Shown here: piece by piece, positions 18,215 to 28,088 of the stretch
How positions within the stretch are numbered: position 1 is the stretch's first letter
Layout: every line of letters begins with the position of its first letter
Source of the DNA: Flavobacterium flavigenum
GTDB taxonomy: Bacteria; Bacteroidota; Bacteroidia; Flavobacteriales; Flavobacteriaceae
NCBI RefSeq assembly: GCF_027111255.2
Contig: NZ_CP114285.2
Coordinates: 4,216,001-4,280,000 of the forward strand
Reading direction: 5' to 3'
DNA length: 64,000 nucleotides
Translations under genes and position numbers: made by a program
Notes under the pieces: model-generated
What the model was told of the DNA's origin: nothing
The model's input: only the letters and a program-made list of their open reading frames with translations
Databases searched by the model: none

Positions 18215-20188
18215 TTATTCGTTTTTCAAAGCGTTGATCACTGCTGTAAGTTCATCAATCAATTGTCCCGGATTTCCGGAATAACCTTCAGAAGTAAAAC
18301 GAATTTTACCATTTTTGATCACTACTTTTCTAGGGATACCGCTTGATTTGAAAATTTTTGCATATTTCGAAAAAGATTCAGTGTTTGTAACACCACCTTT
18401 TGGCATTAAATCAAAGTAAGTATCTATTTTGAGTCCTTTTTCTTTTAAATAAGCAACAGCCGCTTTTTTGTATCCTTCATGATTTTCCTGTGTGCTTATA
18501 AAGTACACTTCAATCTGTTTGTCTTCTTTGAAGTTGGTAACCAATTGCTGCATCGCCGGAAAAGCCTTTTTACAAGGACCGCACCAGGTTGCCCAAAAAT
18601 CAATTACGATAATTTTACCGCTATTTAAATCTAATTGTTTTGTTTTTCCGTTAGTTCCCTGAACTTTGATAGCAGGAGCAGGGATATCAATTAAAACGAT
18701 TTTTTCTTCAGAATTGTTTTCTTTTTTCAATTGCTCTAAATAAGCAGGGAAATCAGTTTCTTTTTTACCTTGTTTTAAAAAGGCTTCTTTCAGTTTAGCA
18801 GTCATTCCTTCTGATAAAGTGTTTCTTCTGGCTGCATTTTTTAAGACCTCAATAATCGGTTTATTTAATGCTTCTAAAGCTCTCACATGAATGTCATTGA
18901 CACCTGCTTTTTCATAACGCATTTCGAATGGCAGTTTTTCGAATGTTTCTAAAACTTCTTTGTACTTTTTAAGCATATCATACATACGGATCTGGATGAC
19001 CAATTCGGTATTCAGTTGATTTTTTGCATTTTCAGTTGCCTGATTTGGTGACCAGTAAATTCCCTGTATGTAAGACATATCATTTATTTTTTGTTCCATT
19101 GATGTGATCATAGGAACAGCTATTGTTTCTAAAACCTCAGGTGTAACGGTTTTTAAATACAAAGCTTTGCCTACATTCTGATGGTAAGCATCTTTCAATG
19201 AAGCAAATCTCATAGTTGGAATTAAATCCAGAATACTTTTGTAATCTTTGGCCTGGAAAAAATATTCGAATTTAGTTTTTGCAATATTATCATACAGATA
19301 CTTCTGTTCAGCCGGCACTTCATCGCTGTATGGAAATTCTGCTAAAAACTTTTCTGCTGCTTTGTTTCTCTCCGTTAAATCAGGGATTCGGCTAAATACC
19401 TGGTAGGCTTTGAATCTCAAATAAGTACTTTTTGGAAACTGTTTCTGAATTACATTTTCCAGAGAGTCTGCTTTTGCCGTGTTTTTTAAATCAGACAAAT
19501 AAATACTGCGAAGTTTAACAAAAACTTCTTCTGGCATTCCTTTAGTATTTTTTGAAAAATCTGCTAAAAGTTTAGGCGCAATTTCGTCAAATTTTTCAGG
19601 TTTTTGTTTTTTCAGGATTTTGAAATAGGTATCAAAAAATTCAGGAAATCTGTCCGGATGGTCTTTAACTTCTTTCTTTAACCAATATTCAGTCGCATCT
19701 GCATCAATAGAGAAATCTTTGAAATAGCTGTTAAATTCTGAGTTAAAGTCTTTGTTTCTAAAAGTTGCCCAGGCTAAATCTGCACCAGGCATTTTTACTT
19801 TAGGTTCCTTAAAAGCAACCAGCATATAACCTTTGTCTTGTCCGGTATCGGTAACAATTCCATTTTCGGCATTACCATAGAATTTGAAAGCCATAAAAGC
19901 GCAGTTTTTTGGAACTGTAAAATCGGCGCTGTAAACAGCGCCATTTTTTTTCATTTTAATATCTTCGATTTCCCATTTGTAATCATTGAAAACATAAGCA
20001 TAGCCGTTGATATTTTTGACGTTTTCTAAAGGCCCTCCTTTTGGATCATACGTCATATTTAAAGTTGATCCGGGAATAGGGATATCTACCATTCCTTGTA
20101 ATCTGGATGTAACTTCCTGAGCCGTAATTTGTGAGGTAAGTGCGTAAAACGCTAGTACCAAAAACTTGATATTTAATTTTTTTAGCAT
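18215..20188 (-). CDS. TlpA-like thioredoxin-domain protein, exported
   Basis: The 657-residue protein has an N-terminal export signal (MLKKLNIKFLVLAFYALTSQITAQ), a long helical region of about 450 residues, and a C-terminal TlpA/ResA-type thioredoxin domain from about 510 with the redox motif ATWCGPCKKAF. It should reduce or exchange disulfides in the periplasm. The gene sits 11 bases downstream of susD and 24 bases upstream of the S9 peptidase, an order common in peptide-related SusCD loci of Bacteroidota. An inferred role is reduction of disulfides in imported substrates before proteolysis. Confidence 0.88.
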   Translation of the reverse strand: MLKKLNIKFLVLAFYALTSQITAQEVTSRLQGMVDIPIPGSTLNMTYDPKGGPLENVKNINGYAYVFNDYKWEIEDIKMKKNGAVYSADFTVPKNCAFMAFKFYGNAENGIVTDTGQDKGYMLVAFKEPKVKMPGADLAWATFRNKDFNSEFNSYFKDFSIDADATEYWLKKEVKDHPDRFPEFFDTYFKILKKQKPEKFDEIAPKLLADFSKNTKGMPEEVFVKLRSIYLSDLKNTAKADSLENVIQKQFPKSTYLRFKAYQVFSRIPDLTERNKAAEKFLAEFPYSDEVPAEQKYLYDNIAKTKFEYFFQAKDYKSILDLIPTMRFASLKDAYHQNVGKALYLKTVTPEVLETIAVPMITSMEQKINDMSYIQGIYWSPNQATENAKNQLNTELVIQIRMYDMLKKYKEVLETFEKLPFEMRYEKAGVNDIHVRALEALNKPIIEVLKNAARRNTLSEGMTAKLKEAFLKQGKKETDFPAYLEQLKKENNSEEKIVLIDIPAPAIKVQGTNGKTKQLDLNSGKIIVIDFWATWCGPCKKAFPAMQQLVTNFKEDKQIEVYFISTQENHEGYKKAAVAYLKEKGLKIDTYFDLMPKGGVTNTESFSKYAKIFKSSGIPRKVVIKNGKIRFTSEGYSGNPGQLIDELTAVINALKNE

Positions 20189-20199
20189 TGTAATTTGTT

Positions 20200-21555
20200 T
20201 TATTTGCCTAATTCTGGGTTTAAATCGATGTAATTTTGGTTGATTGGGAACACATATCCATCGCTGTTTGGTTCTAAAGTATAAGTTACTCCTTTAAAAA
20301 CCCTGCTATATGTTTTTTGATAAAGCGGATCAAGGTTTAACCTTCTCTGGTCAAACCAACGGAAGCCTCTTCCTATGAACTCTTTTTGTCTTTCTTCCAA
20401 AACAAGGTTTAGGGCTTCAGTACTTGTTGCAGCACTTATCTGATATGCGGAGTTGGCTTTAAATCTTTTTGCCCTAAGAATATTAAGATAATCTATAGCT
20501 TTTTGAGTTTGTCCTGCTCTGGCATAACATTCAGCAGCAATTAAATACATCTCTGGGACCGAAACGCCTACGTTAATTCCGTTTGTATTGCTGTAGGTTG
20601 CAATTCCAAAACCTCTTCCTGTGTAAGTTGGAGAAACACCAATGTTACCGGGAATTGTGTAATAATCATAACGTAAATCATTAGCTCCAAAACTGCTTAA
20701 TAAATCATTAGAAAGAGGGGCTCTGTTATAAGCCAGCAGTAATGTTTTAGAAAATATAACTTCAGGATTCTGAATCAAAACCGGATAACTGTAACCAGTG
20801 GCAAATGTTTTTAAATCAATCAATCCATTCTGCATTTGTAAAGCTTTTTCAGCATTTTCAAGACTCAATTCATATTGGCCCATGTATAGATACGTTCTTG
20901 CCAATAATGCATAGACGGCTTTTTTAGATGGAAGCACATTAAATGGAGGTGTATCCTGAATATCATTTGCCAAAGCACTTTTTAAGTCAGAAATGATTTG
21001 ATCATAAACTTGTTGAACTGTATTTCTGTCCAATGAAGAAAATAATTCAGGTTTTAATAACAACGGAACTGCTTTTTCTGAATTAGCAGAAGCCGGATCA
21101 AACTGAGGGCCATAAGTATTTACTAGCTGTAGATAAGCAAATGCTCTATGAACAAAGGCTTCAGCATAGATTTCTTTTTTCTCGGCATCTGTTCCTTTTT
21201 GGCTGCTCATAACGCCATCCAGAAGAACATTACTATAATAAACGGCTTTATATAACCCTATATAGTCTGAATCTCCCTGAGATGGATCGTAGATTTTTTC
21301 CTGCCATGTATAACTATTGGCCCAAATTGTATTTACAAGATTTTGATACGTAGTAGGAAATTCTACATCGGCATTGGCTAATAAATAAATACCTCCAGAA
21401 CCGCTAATGTCGCTATAGGCATTAGCAATAGCTCTGTAATCTGTAGTGTATTTTAATATTCTGTTGTTTCCAACTTGCTCTACTTCAATATAATCTCTAC
21501 AAGAGTTGAGCAGAAGTGCAGGCAGGATATATAGTGTGAACTTAAGAAATTTCAT
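20200..21555 (-). CDS. SusD/RagB family outer-membrane lipoprotein
   Basis: At 451 residues with lipobox LLNSC (cysteine at about residue 19), this is a surface substrate-binding lipoprotein of the SusD/RagB family. TPR-like segments (YALLARTYLYMGQYELSLENAEKAL) and the C-terminal signature VLEERQKEFIGRGFRWFDQRRL are typical. It would form the lid of the SusC transporter encoded 17 bases upstream. The neighbouring peptidases and lack of any glycoside hydrolase suggest a peptide or protein ligand rather than a glycan, which is inference. Confidence 0.95.
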   Translation of the reverse strand: MKFLKFTLYILPALLLNSCRDYIEVEQVGNNRILKYTTDYRAIANAYSDISGSGGIYLLANADVEFPTTYQNLVNTIWANSYTWQEKIYDPSQGDSDYIGLYKAVYYSNVLLDGVMSSQKGTDAEKKEIYAEAFVHRAFAYLQLVNTYGPQFDPASANSEKAVPLLLKPELFSSLDRNTVQQVYDQIISDLKSALANDIQDTPPFNVLPSKKAVYALLARTYLYMGQYELSLENAEKALQMQNGLIDLKTFATGYSYPVLIQNPEVIFSKTLLLAYNRAPLSNDLLSSFGANDLRYDYYTIPGNIGVSPTYTGRGFGIATYSNTNGINVGVSVPEMYLIAAECYARAGQTQKAIDYLNILRAKRFKANSAYQISAATSTEALNLVLEERQKEFIGRGFRWFDQRRLNLDPLYQKTYSRVFKGVTYTLEPNSDGYVFPINQNYIDLNPELGK

Positions 21556-21572
21556 AAATCTGTTTTTTAAAA

Positions 21573-24500
21573 TTAAAAACCGCAGTTAAATTGTAAAGTG
21601 TATGTACGCTGTGGAGGAAGTGTGTTGTAGTTGTTGTTTGACAAATACTGAGGGTCAATTCCTAAATCGTTTTTAACCCATAACAATCCTAAATTTCTTG
21701 CTGCAAAATTAAAGCTCAATGATTTTATAAAAGTTTTTTCTATCCACTCGTTTGGTACATTATAACCTAATGAAACTTGCTGTAATCTCACATTATCTGC
21801 CGGAAGAACATTAATGTCAGCTATTTGGTAGCGGTTTAAACTATTAAAACTGATATTGGTTAAACCAGGAACATTAGTATTCGCTTCATCTCCGGGCTGT
21901 CTCCAACGATCTGTAACAAGTGCGTCTTTAGCAACAGCTCCGTATTGTACTCCTGTGTAAGAAGGATAATTTTGTAAAACAGTATTTCTGAATACATGTC
22001 CTGCATAATACGTGATTTGAACTCCTAATTTGAAGTTTTTAAAAGAGAAATCATTCATGAAGCCACCAGAATAAGGAGCGAATGTGGTTCCCATGTATTT
22101 TAAATCTTCAGGTTTTAAAGTATTTATACCCTTAGAAGAATCGATTATACTTCCATCATTTGCATAAATAGTAGATTGTCCATTTGCATCTAATCCTGCC
22201 CATTTGTAAGCATATAAGTAACCTATTGGATTTCCATTAATAGGATTGCTTCCTAAATATTGATTTACAGTCGTTGCGTTAAACCTTGAGTCTGTAACTT
22301 CATTTGTATTGTATCCTATATTTAGGGTACTATTCCATTTAAAAGCAGTATTTATAATAGTTCCTGACAGAGATAAATCAATACCATGCCCTTTTAAAGT
22401 AGCTGTATTGTATTTTACAAAAGACCAGCCGTAGGTTGGATTAAATGGAAGGTTTACTAAAATATCATTTGTCTTTTTATAATATAAATCGACACTTCCT
22501 CGTAGGCGATTGTTGAAAAAGCCATAATCCAGGGCATAATTTGCTGTTCTGGTCTTTTCCCATCTAATTTCAGGATTTTCCGGAGTAGTGATAGTTCCAG
22601 TTGGTAATTGAGTATAAAAATCTACAGATCCAATACTAATTTCAGGGCTTTTGCTTCCAAAACCACCAGGAGGCGAAATTGCAGCTATACCATAAGTAGC
22701 CCTAAAAGATAAAGTACTTAACCAGTTAACATCTCTTAAGAAAAATTCTTTATTGATGTCCCATTTGCCTCCAACAGACCATAGAGGTATAGCTCTGTTT
22801 TTTTTGGAAACTCCTAATAGATTAGTATCATCAAAACGAACACTTCCTGAAACATGATAGCGGTTCATAAAATCGTAAGAACCCAAACCATAGTATGATA
22901 CATAGCGGTTTCTGGTTTTACCAATACCATTATCTGAACTTCCAATTATATTTTGCCATCCATAAACAGTGGTGTAATAAGCTGTAGGATTTACAGCTTG
23001 TCCTGAGTTCGTGTCAGTATTGTAGCCATAGTATCTTTGGCTGGAACTTTCTCTTCGTTCTTCTCTGACTTCTGCACCTGCTAAAAAGTGTAAGCTGTTA
23101 TTTTCGTCAAAATTCTTATTGATATTCATCTGAAAACGCATGCTCTGAGTATCATTGCTAGTGTTAGTGGTATATAAATAACCTCCTAATGGTATTCCAT
23201 ATACTAACTTTCCAGCTGAGTTAACAGAGGTTGCCTGATTGATCATGTTTCGGGAAAAATAACTATCTAATTCATTTAAAGATTTGATTTTACTTGTAAT
23301 CGATGTATACATTCCCGATGCTTCAAAATTTAACCAATTAGTAACTGTTGCTGTTAAACTTGCATTTAATCTTATATTAGCTCCTTTGGTTATTACATTA
23401 GAATAATTTAGTTCATCTAAATAATTGTAAGACCATGGTAAATAACCTTTTGCCTCGAATGCTTTTGAAACTTCTGGCCTGAAAAGAAAATAACCGTCAA
23501 TTCCATTTCCATTTTCATCGGCAATCATATCATATGGGCGCAAAGCAGTAGCCGATACATTGGACAACGCTTCGTTTGCAACAGTATTAGTCTGGTATGT
23601 TGTTGGGACATAGTTGATTCCGGTATTCAGTTTTAAGAAACTTTTGAGCTGAAAAGAGTTGTTTAATGTGATAGTATAAGATTTCGAATCATTTCCCCGC
23701 ATGGCCGCATTATCTTTATTATAACCTAAAGACAAATAGTAGGTACTTTTTTCGTTTCCGCCATTTATAGATAAATCGTATTGTGTGGTAAGTGAGTTTC
23801 TTAGTAAGTATCTGTCTATCTGTCCTAAATTATTATTTTGTCCCAGCTGGTTTAACAGAAGGTCTCTTTGGTCTATAGAAATTTCGCCTCTTTTTTGTCT
23901 AAACATGATTTCCTGCGCTGCACTAGGGTTAAGAGCTTGCCAGTTCGAAATATTGTCAGCAACGAAACCGCCATTTACAAGGTCTTTTTCGTAATCAATA
24001 TATTCAGCCGTATTCATGACACGTAGTTTTCCCAAATCTATTTTTTCTCCAATGCTTGTAGTGGTGTTAAAACTTATAGTTGGTTCCCCTTTTTTACCTT
24101 TTTTGGTTGTAATCACAATAACACCATTAGCAGCTGCAGATCCCCAGATCGCAGCAGCAGCAGCATCTTTTAAAACTGAAATGCTTTCTACATCATCCGG
24201 ATTAAGAAAACTTAAAATAGAAGAGCCCGGCACACCTCTTTTAGAGAAAGCAAAATCTTCTCTTGATTGTGGAAAACCATCGATTACTATTAACGGCTGT
24301 CCCGTTCCTGAATAACTATTAGTTCCCCTAACACTAATAGCACCTGTTCTTGGATCGACATTGACACCGGCAATTTTTCCTTCGAGTCTTGATTGGATAT
24401 CTACTGTAGGAACTTCTGCCAGCTCTTTTGCGTTAATAAAACCAATAGATCCTGTCACTCTTTCTTTAGGAATTTCGGTATAACCGTTAGAAACAGTAAT

Positions 24501-25133
24501 CTCTACTGAATGAAGTTCCATCACATCCGGAACAAGCACAGCATCAATTATCCTTTTATTATTGACAGGTACTGTTACCGTTTTAAACCCTAAAGAACTG
24601 AAGACAATAGTATCATTTGGAGAAACTTTCATTCGGTAATCACCCTCTTTTCTGGTAATATCCCAAGTTTGTTTTCCTTTTAAAACTACATTCACTCCAA
24701 GTAACGGCGCACCTTTTTTATCGGTTACCCTTCCTGTAAGTTCGTATTCTGATTGTTCAGGTCTTTTTTTATTTTTCTTCACAACAACCTGCTTATCAAT
24801 AATGTCATAGCTTAAATTGTTGTTTTTTAATGCACTGTTCAAAATTTCTTCAAAAGTAGCATCTTTCTCTAATGTTATCGTATTGGCTGTGCTGAGCACT
24901 TCATCATTGTAAAAAAATACGTAATCCGTCTGCTTCTCTAGAGTAGCAAAAAAGTCTATTAACGGAGTGTTCTTAAAACGGGCATGCAATTTATTTTGTC
25001 CAAGGGAAGGGCTGGCATATAAACTACACATACTGATCCAAATAAATGCAGTCACAGATCTCATAAGCAGCAGATATAAGTAATACTGATATCGTTCAGA
25101 AAAGAATTTTTCTGAATTATGTTTTTTATTCAT
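21573..25133 (-). CDS. SusC/RagA family TonB-dependent transporter with STN domain
   Basis: The 1186-residue protein begins with a signal region, then an STN (secretin/TonB short N-terminal) domain at about 50-118, a CarboxypepD_reg-like domain (LTGRVTDKKGAPLLGVNVVLKG), the plug domain (VRGTNSYSGTGQPLIVIDG ... VLKDAAAAAIWGSAAANGVI) and a 22-strand barrel ending in aromatic YTLQFNCGF. The STN domain is the part that signals to a FecR-type anti-sigma factor, and exactly such a gene lies upstream. It imports its ligand across the outer membrane with TonB energy. Confidence 0.96.
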   Translation of the reverse strand: MNKKHNSEKFFSERYQYYLYLLLMRSVTAFIWISMCSLYASPSLGQNKLHARFKNTPLIDFFATLEKQTDYVFFYNDEVLSTANTITLEKDATFEEILNSALKNNNLSYDIIDKQVVVKKNKKRPEQSEYELTGRVTDKKGAPLLGVNVVLKGKQTWDITRKEGDYRMKVSPNDTIVFSSLGFKTVTVPVNNKRIIDAVLVPDVMELHSVEITVSNGYTEIPKERVTGSIGFINAKELAEVPTVDIQSRLEGKIAGVNVDPRTGAISVRGTNSYSGTGQPLIVIDGFPQSREDFAFSKRGVPGSSILSFLNPDDVESISVLKDAAAAAIWGSAAANGVIVITTKKGKKGEPTISFNTTTSIGEKIDLGKLRVMNTAEYIDYEKDLVNGGFVADNISNWQALNPSAAQEIMFRQKRGEISIDQRDLLLNQLGQNNNLGQIDRYLLRNSLTTQYDLSINGGNEKSTYYLSLGYNKDNAAMRGNDSKSYTITLNNSFQLKSFLKLNTGINYVPTTYQTNTVANEALSNVSATALRPYDMIADENGNGIDGYFLFRPEVSKAFEAKGYLPWSYNYLDELNYSNVITKGANIRLNASLTATVTNWLNFEASGMYTSITSKIKSLNELDSYFSRNMINQATSVNSAGKLVYGIPLGGYLYTTNTSNDTQSMRFQMNINKNFDENNSLHFLAGAEVREERRESSSQRYYGYNTDTNSGQAVNPTAYYTTVYGWQNIIGSSDNGIGKTRNRYVSYYGLGSYDFMNRYHVSGSVRFDDTNLLGVSKKNRAIPLWSVGGKWDINKEFFLRDVNWLSTLSFRATYGIAAISPPGGFGSKSPEISIGSVDFYTQLPTGTITTPENPEIRWEKTRTANYALDYGFFNNRLRGSVDLYYKKTNDILVNLPFNPTYGWSFVKYNTATLKGHGIDLSLSGTIINTAFKWNSTLNIGYNTNEVTDSRFNATTVNQYLGSNPINGNPIGYLYAYKWAGLDANGQSTIYANDGSIIDSSKGINTLKPEDLKYMGTTFAPYSGGFMNDFSFKNFKLGVQITYYAGHVFRNTVLQNYPSYTGVQYGAVAKDALVTDRWRQPGDEANTNVPGLTNISFNSLNRYQIADINVLPADNVRLQQVSLGYNVPNEWIEKTFIKSLSFNFAARNLGLLWVKNDLGIDPQYLSNNNYNTLPPQRTYTLQFNCGF

Positions 25134-25305
25134 AATTTTGTTTTGAATTTAAGATGTAGTCAATATTTATTAACTACAGTTCTACAATGCCAAAAGATGC
25201 GCCAACATCTTTTGGTTTTTTTTTGGTTAGTTAAACAAATAAGAGGCTAATATGATTTTAATGGTCTTATTTCATAGGCTTTAGTGGTTTTGGTTGATTT
25301 TTTTA

Positions 25306-26364
25306 TTATTTAATTGTAATAGTTCTTTGGTTAGTATTTACCTGACAAGTATTGTTTGTAATACTTGACAACGCATCAGCCAGTGAATTAAGGTTTTCAT
25401 TTAAAGCAAATGATCCTGAGTAACTGGTGTTTAAGTTTAAATTGGCTCCTTTTATGAATTCAATTTTATAATATTTTGAAAGTTTGTTTAAAATGGTTCC
25501 CAAAGACTCACTTTTAAAGCTGAAGTAACCCTCACGCCAGGATAATACCGACGAAACATCTCTTCCAATTTCTACTTTCAGGTTTTTCTTCTCTTTATTG
25601 ATTGTACCAATCATTCCCGGAGTTAGATCCTGCTGAAGTTCCTGGTTTTTTAAAATTCCTTTTTTGGTGTAAGTAATTCTTACTTTTCCTTTCAATAATG
25701 CAGTTTGAATAGTCTCGTCTTCAGGATAAGAGCTCAGATTAAAAACCGTTCCGAGAACTCTCACATTACAGTCTTTTGTTTTTACAAAAAATGGTTTTGT
25801 TTTGTCATGTGAAACATCAAATGCAGCTTCTCCAGTTAAATAAACCTCACGAATTGAGCCAGCAAATTGAGTTGGATATATTAACGAAGAACCAGAATTT
25901 AACCATACTGTTGTACCGTCAGCCAATACAATCTGAGTTCTTTTTCCGTAAGGAACATTAACAGTATTGAAAGAAGCCGTATTGCTTGTATTTGTGTTTA
26001 TGGCTTTTTTTCCAATGAGAACCTGTTCGCCATTCTTGCCGTAGCTTATTACGGAACGCTCATTTACAGCAATAGCTTGCTTATCCTGTAAAACAAGTGA
26101 AATGTTTTCTGAATCAAAATTTATCTCCGTTTTTTCCGCACTTGCTGCAAAACGTTCTAAATCGGTTAAAGGTTTTTCGTCAGTTGAAGGGTTTATATAT
26201 AGTCCGGCTAAGAGAATAATGCTTGCTGCAGCAAAATAAGCCAGCAGTTTTTTTCTTCTTTTCCTTCCGGATTCTTTCTTTTCAAGTTGAACTAATCGAT
26301 GACGAATCTGTTCCTTTAAGGATTCCTTTTCATCATTCGGTATATTGTTAAAATTAATTTGCAA
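25306..26364 (-). CDS. FecR family anti-sigma factor
   Basis: The 352-residue protein has a charged cytoplasmic N-terminus, one membrane helix (LLAYFAAASIILLAGLYI, about 43-60), a periplasmic FecR domain (NTVNVPYGKRTQIVLADGTTVWLNSGS and GEAAFDVSHDKTKPFFV) and a C-terminal DUF4974-type domain from about 280 (LNKLSKYYKIEFI). It should hold the ECF sigma factor encoded 74 bases upstream and release it when the STN domain of the SusC protein reports substrate. The 172-base gap to susC probably carries the ECF-controlled promoter, but I could not define it. Confidence 0.94.
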   Translation of the reverse strand: MQINFNNIPNDEKESLKEQIRHRLVQLEKKESGRKRRKKLLAYFAAASIILLAGLYINPSTDEKPLTDLERFAASAEKTEINFDSENISLVLQDKQAIAVNERSVISYGKNGEQVLIGKKAINTNTSNTASFNTVNVPYGKRTQIVLADGTTVWLNSGSSLIYPTQFAGSIREVYLTGEAAFDVSHDKTKPFFVKTKDCNVRVLGTVFNLSSYPEDETIQTALLKGKVRITYTKKGILKNQELQQDLTPGMIGTINKEKKNLKVEIGRDVSSVLSWREGYFSFKSESLGTILNKLSKYYKIEFIKGANLNLNTSYSGSFALNENLNSLADALSSITNNTCQVNTNQRTITIK

Positions 26365-26438
26365 AACGATTATTTTTGGGTGTATATCTTTAAAGAGAAT
26401 GATTCTTTAAAAACATAGACAAAAAAAATAACCTTTTT

Positions 26439-26984
26439 TTAAAGTTTTTTTCGAAGTTCTTTCAAGCATCTGTATATGAGTGTTCTACAAGATTCGATTG
26501 AGATTTCCAAAATAGAAGCAATTTCTTCATAAGGTTTGTCTTCGTTAAATCTGTAGAATAATGCTTTACGCTGTTTTTCGGTAAGTTCCTGCATGGCAAA
26601 AGCCAGTTTTGAATTTAGTTCAAGAGTGTTTTCCTGATCTATTAAAGCATCTTCAAATGATGCTTCTTTGGGCGTAATATAATCGTATTCAGTATTTAAG
26701 TGGAATATTTTCTGAGAGGCCTGATTTTTTTTTAGAATATTTCGCTGGGTGATTTTAAAAAGATAAGACTTTACATTTACACTTTCAGCCAAACCGCTTC
26801 TGTATTTGTAAATATCCAGAAAAACATCATGAATAGCATCTTTTGCAATTGTAGTATCCTTAGTATACTGTAAAGCAAAGGTTAACAAAACATCAGCATA
26901 AATATCATATAGCGTTTCAAAAGCGGGAATATCGCCTTTTTTAATTTGTTGCCATAAATATATATCTGTGGTGTTATTCTCCAT
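26439..26984 (-). CDS. ECF RNA polymerase sigma factor (FecI/sigma-70 family)
   Basis: The 181-residue protein has region 2 (ETLYDIYADVLLTFALQY ... AKDAIHDVFLDIYKYR) and region 4 (LTEKQRKALFYRFNEDKPYEEIASILEIS), the two-domain plan of ECF sigma factors. Next to fecR and an STN-bearing susC it completes a cell-surface signalling relay that switches on the SusCD-TlpA-peptidase genes downstream. The divergent gap upstream is 484 bases long. Confidence 0.95.
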   Translation of the reverse strand: MENNTTDIYLWQQIKKGDIPAFETLYDIYADVLLTFALQYTKDTTIAKDAIHDVFLDIYKYRSGLAESVNVKSYLFKITQRNILKKNQASQKIFHLNTEYDYITPKEASFEDALIDQENTLELNSKLAFAMQELTEKQRKALFYRFNEDKPYEEIASILEISIESCRTLIYRCLKELRKKL

Positions 26985-27468
26985 TTATAGGATGAATTGT
27001 TTTTGGTATTCACTGGCAAATCTAATAACTTTTATCAGTTAAACGGAGGATGTTTCAAATATTTCGCATGATTTTCTTTGTTTTGATTAAAATAATAAAG
27101 ATTATTTTGTTAAAATCAATTGTTTTTTTGATTACAATGATTTTGATGTGATGGCATACGTACTGTAAATACGTTTTTTGAAGTAAACTTTAAATTTTAA
27201 ACAAGCGATTGTTACAAGATTTTTATTGCCAGAATACTCTAAAGCTTTAATTTGTCTAAGCTTTTTTTAGAAGAAAGGTGAAAAAATACAGTTACAAAAT
27301 TATATAGTTAAAAACATCTGAAACTAAAAACCCATATAAATCGTCCTGTTTGAAACGAGATATATGGGAAATTTAATATATGATTTTAACTGTTATTTTA
27401 AACCTGACATGAGAAGTGCTTATCTGCAGGAACCAGTTCAGTTAACCGGGAAGGTATTAAATAAATTA
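26985..27468. other. Gene-free gap with one terminator hairpin
   Basis: No convincing gene lies here; the plus-strand frame at 27364-27561 reads into the antisense of the next gene and lacks protein-like composition. The gap holds the sigma-gene leader, a 13-mer (27199-27211) shared with the hairpin at 12386, and the terminator at 27331-27368. The rest is very AT-rich with no clear motif. Confidence 0.6.
27331..27368 (-). terminator. Terminator of the 27.9-kb periplasmic protein gene
   Basis: CCCATATA at 27331-27338 pairs with TATATGGG at 27361-27368, and the inner TCGT/ACGA bases extend the stem. On the minus strand it is followed by TTTTTAGTTT. It lies about 100 bases past the stop at 27469. 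Confidence 0.6.
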
Positions 27469-27918
27469 TTAGTTGTCTCTTCTTTCTTTTATTCTGTCCT
27501 TAATTTTATCTTTATTTTCCTCCTGATTTTTTTTCCATTTGGTATATTGATCGGCAGTTAGAATCCCTTTCATTTTAGCATCATTTGCATCTGCTTCAGC
27601 TGTCATTTCTTTTTTGAGAGCTTCTCTTTGCTCAGCAGTTAGTTTTGTGCCTTTTTCCCTTTGTTCTTTTCTGGCTTCTCTCAGTTTTTCAGCTTTAGCA
27701 CTTCTTTCAGCAATCAGTTGTTTTACCTGTTCCTGCTGTTTTGCGTCTAAGGCTAAGTCAGCGGTTAATTTTTTCAGTTGTCTTTCATTGCGTTGTTCCG
27801 GTGTCATTCGCTCTCTTTGTTCACGCATTGGTCTTTGATCCATATCACCGCCATCTCCATCTTGTGCGAAACTTGCTATTCCAACGAATAGTAAAGCCGC
27901 CATAAATAATTTTTTCAT
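27469..27918 (-). CDS. Periplasmic Spy/DUF4890-like helical protein
   Basis: The 149-residue product has a signal peptide (MKKLFMAALLFVGIASFAQ), an acidic GDGGDMD linker and then an almost wholly helical, highly charged body built around LALDAKQQEQVKQLIAER and LTAEQREALKKEM. Two LTxxQ-like turns recall Spy/CpxP-type periplasmic proteins and the DUF4890 proteins of Bacteroidota. Function is unknown in this phylum; Spy is a chaperone in enterobacteria. It stands alone after nadB, with a 170-base gap and its own terminator. Confidence 0.75.
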   Translation of the reverse strand: MKKLFMAALLFVGIASFAQDGDGGDMDQRPMREQRERMTPEQRNERQLKKLTADLALDAKQQEQVKQLIAERSAKAEKLREARKEQREKGTKLTAEQREALKKEMTAEADANDAKMKGILTADQYTKWKKNQEENKDKIKDRIKERRDN

Positions 27919-28088
27919 AATTTGTTTTTTTTAATTGTTTACAGATGTAAGACAATAAACAAAATAAAAGGTTTAATTATTTAACATAATTTTATTTTTT
28001 TATTTAGCTGAAGGCTGGTTAAATTGGTTTTTTGATTAGAATATTCTCTGTTTGTAAGTGATCCGATAAATACTCCTTTTTAGTATTT

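Noticed and set aside
27364-27561. Plus-strand 65-codon frame
   Set aside because: It overlaps the terminator and the antisense of the periplasmic protein gene; composition is not protein-like.
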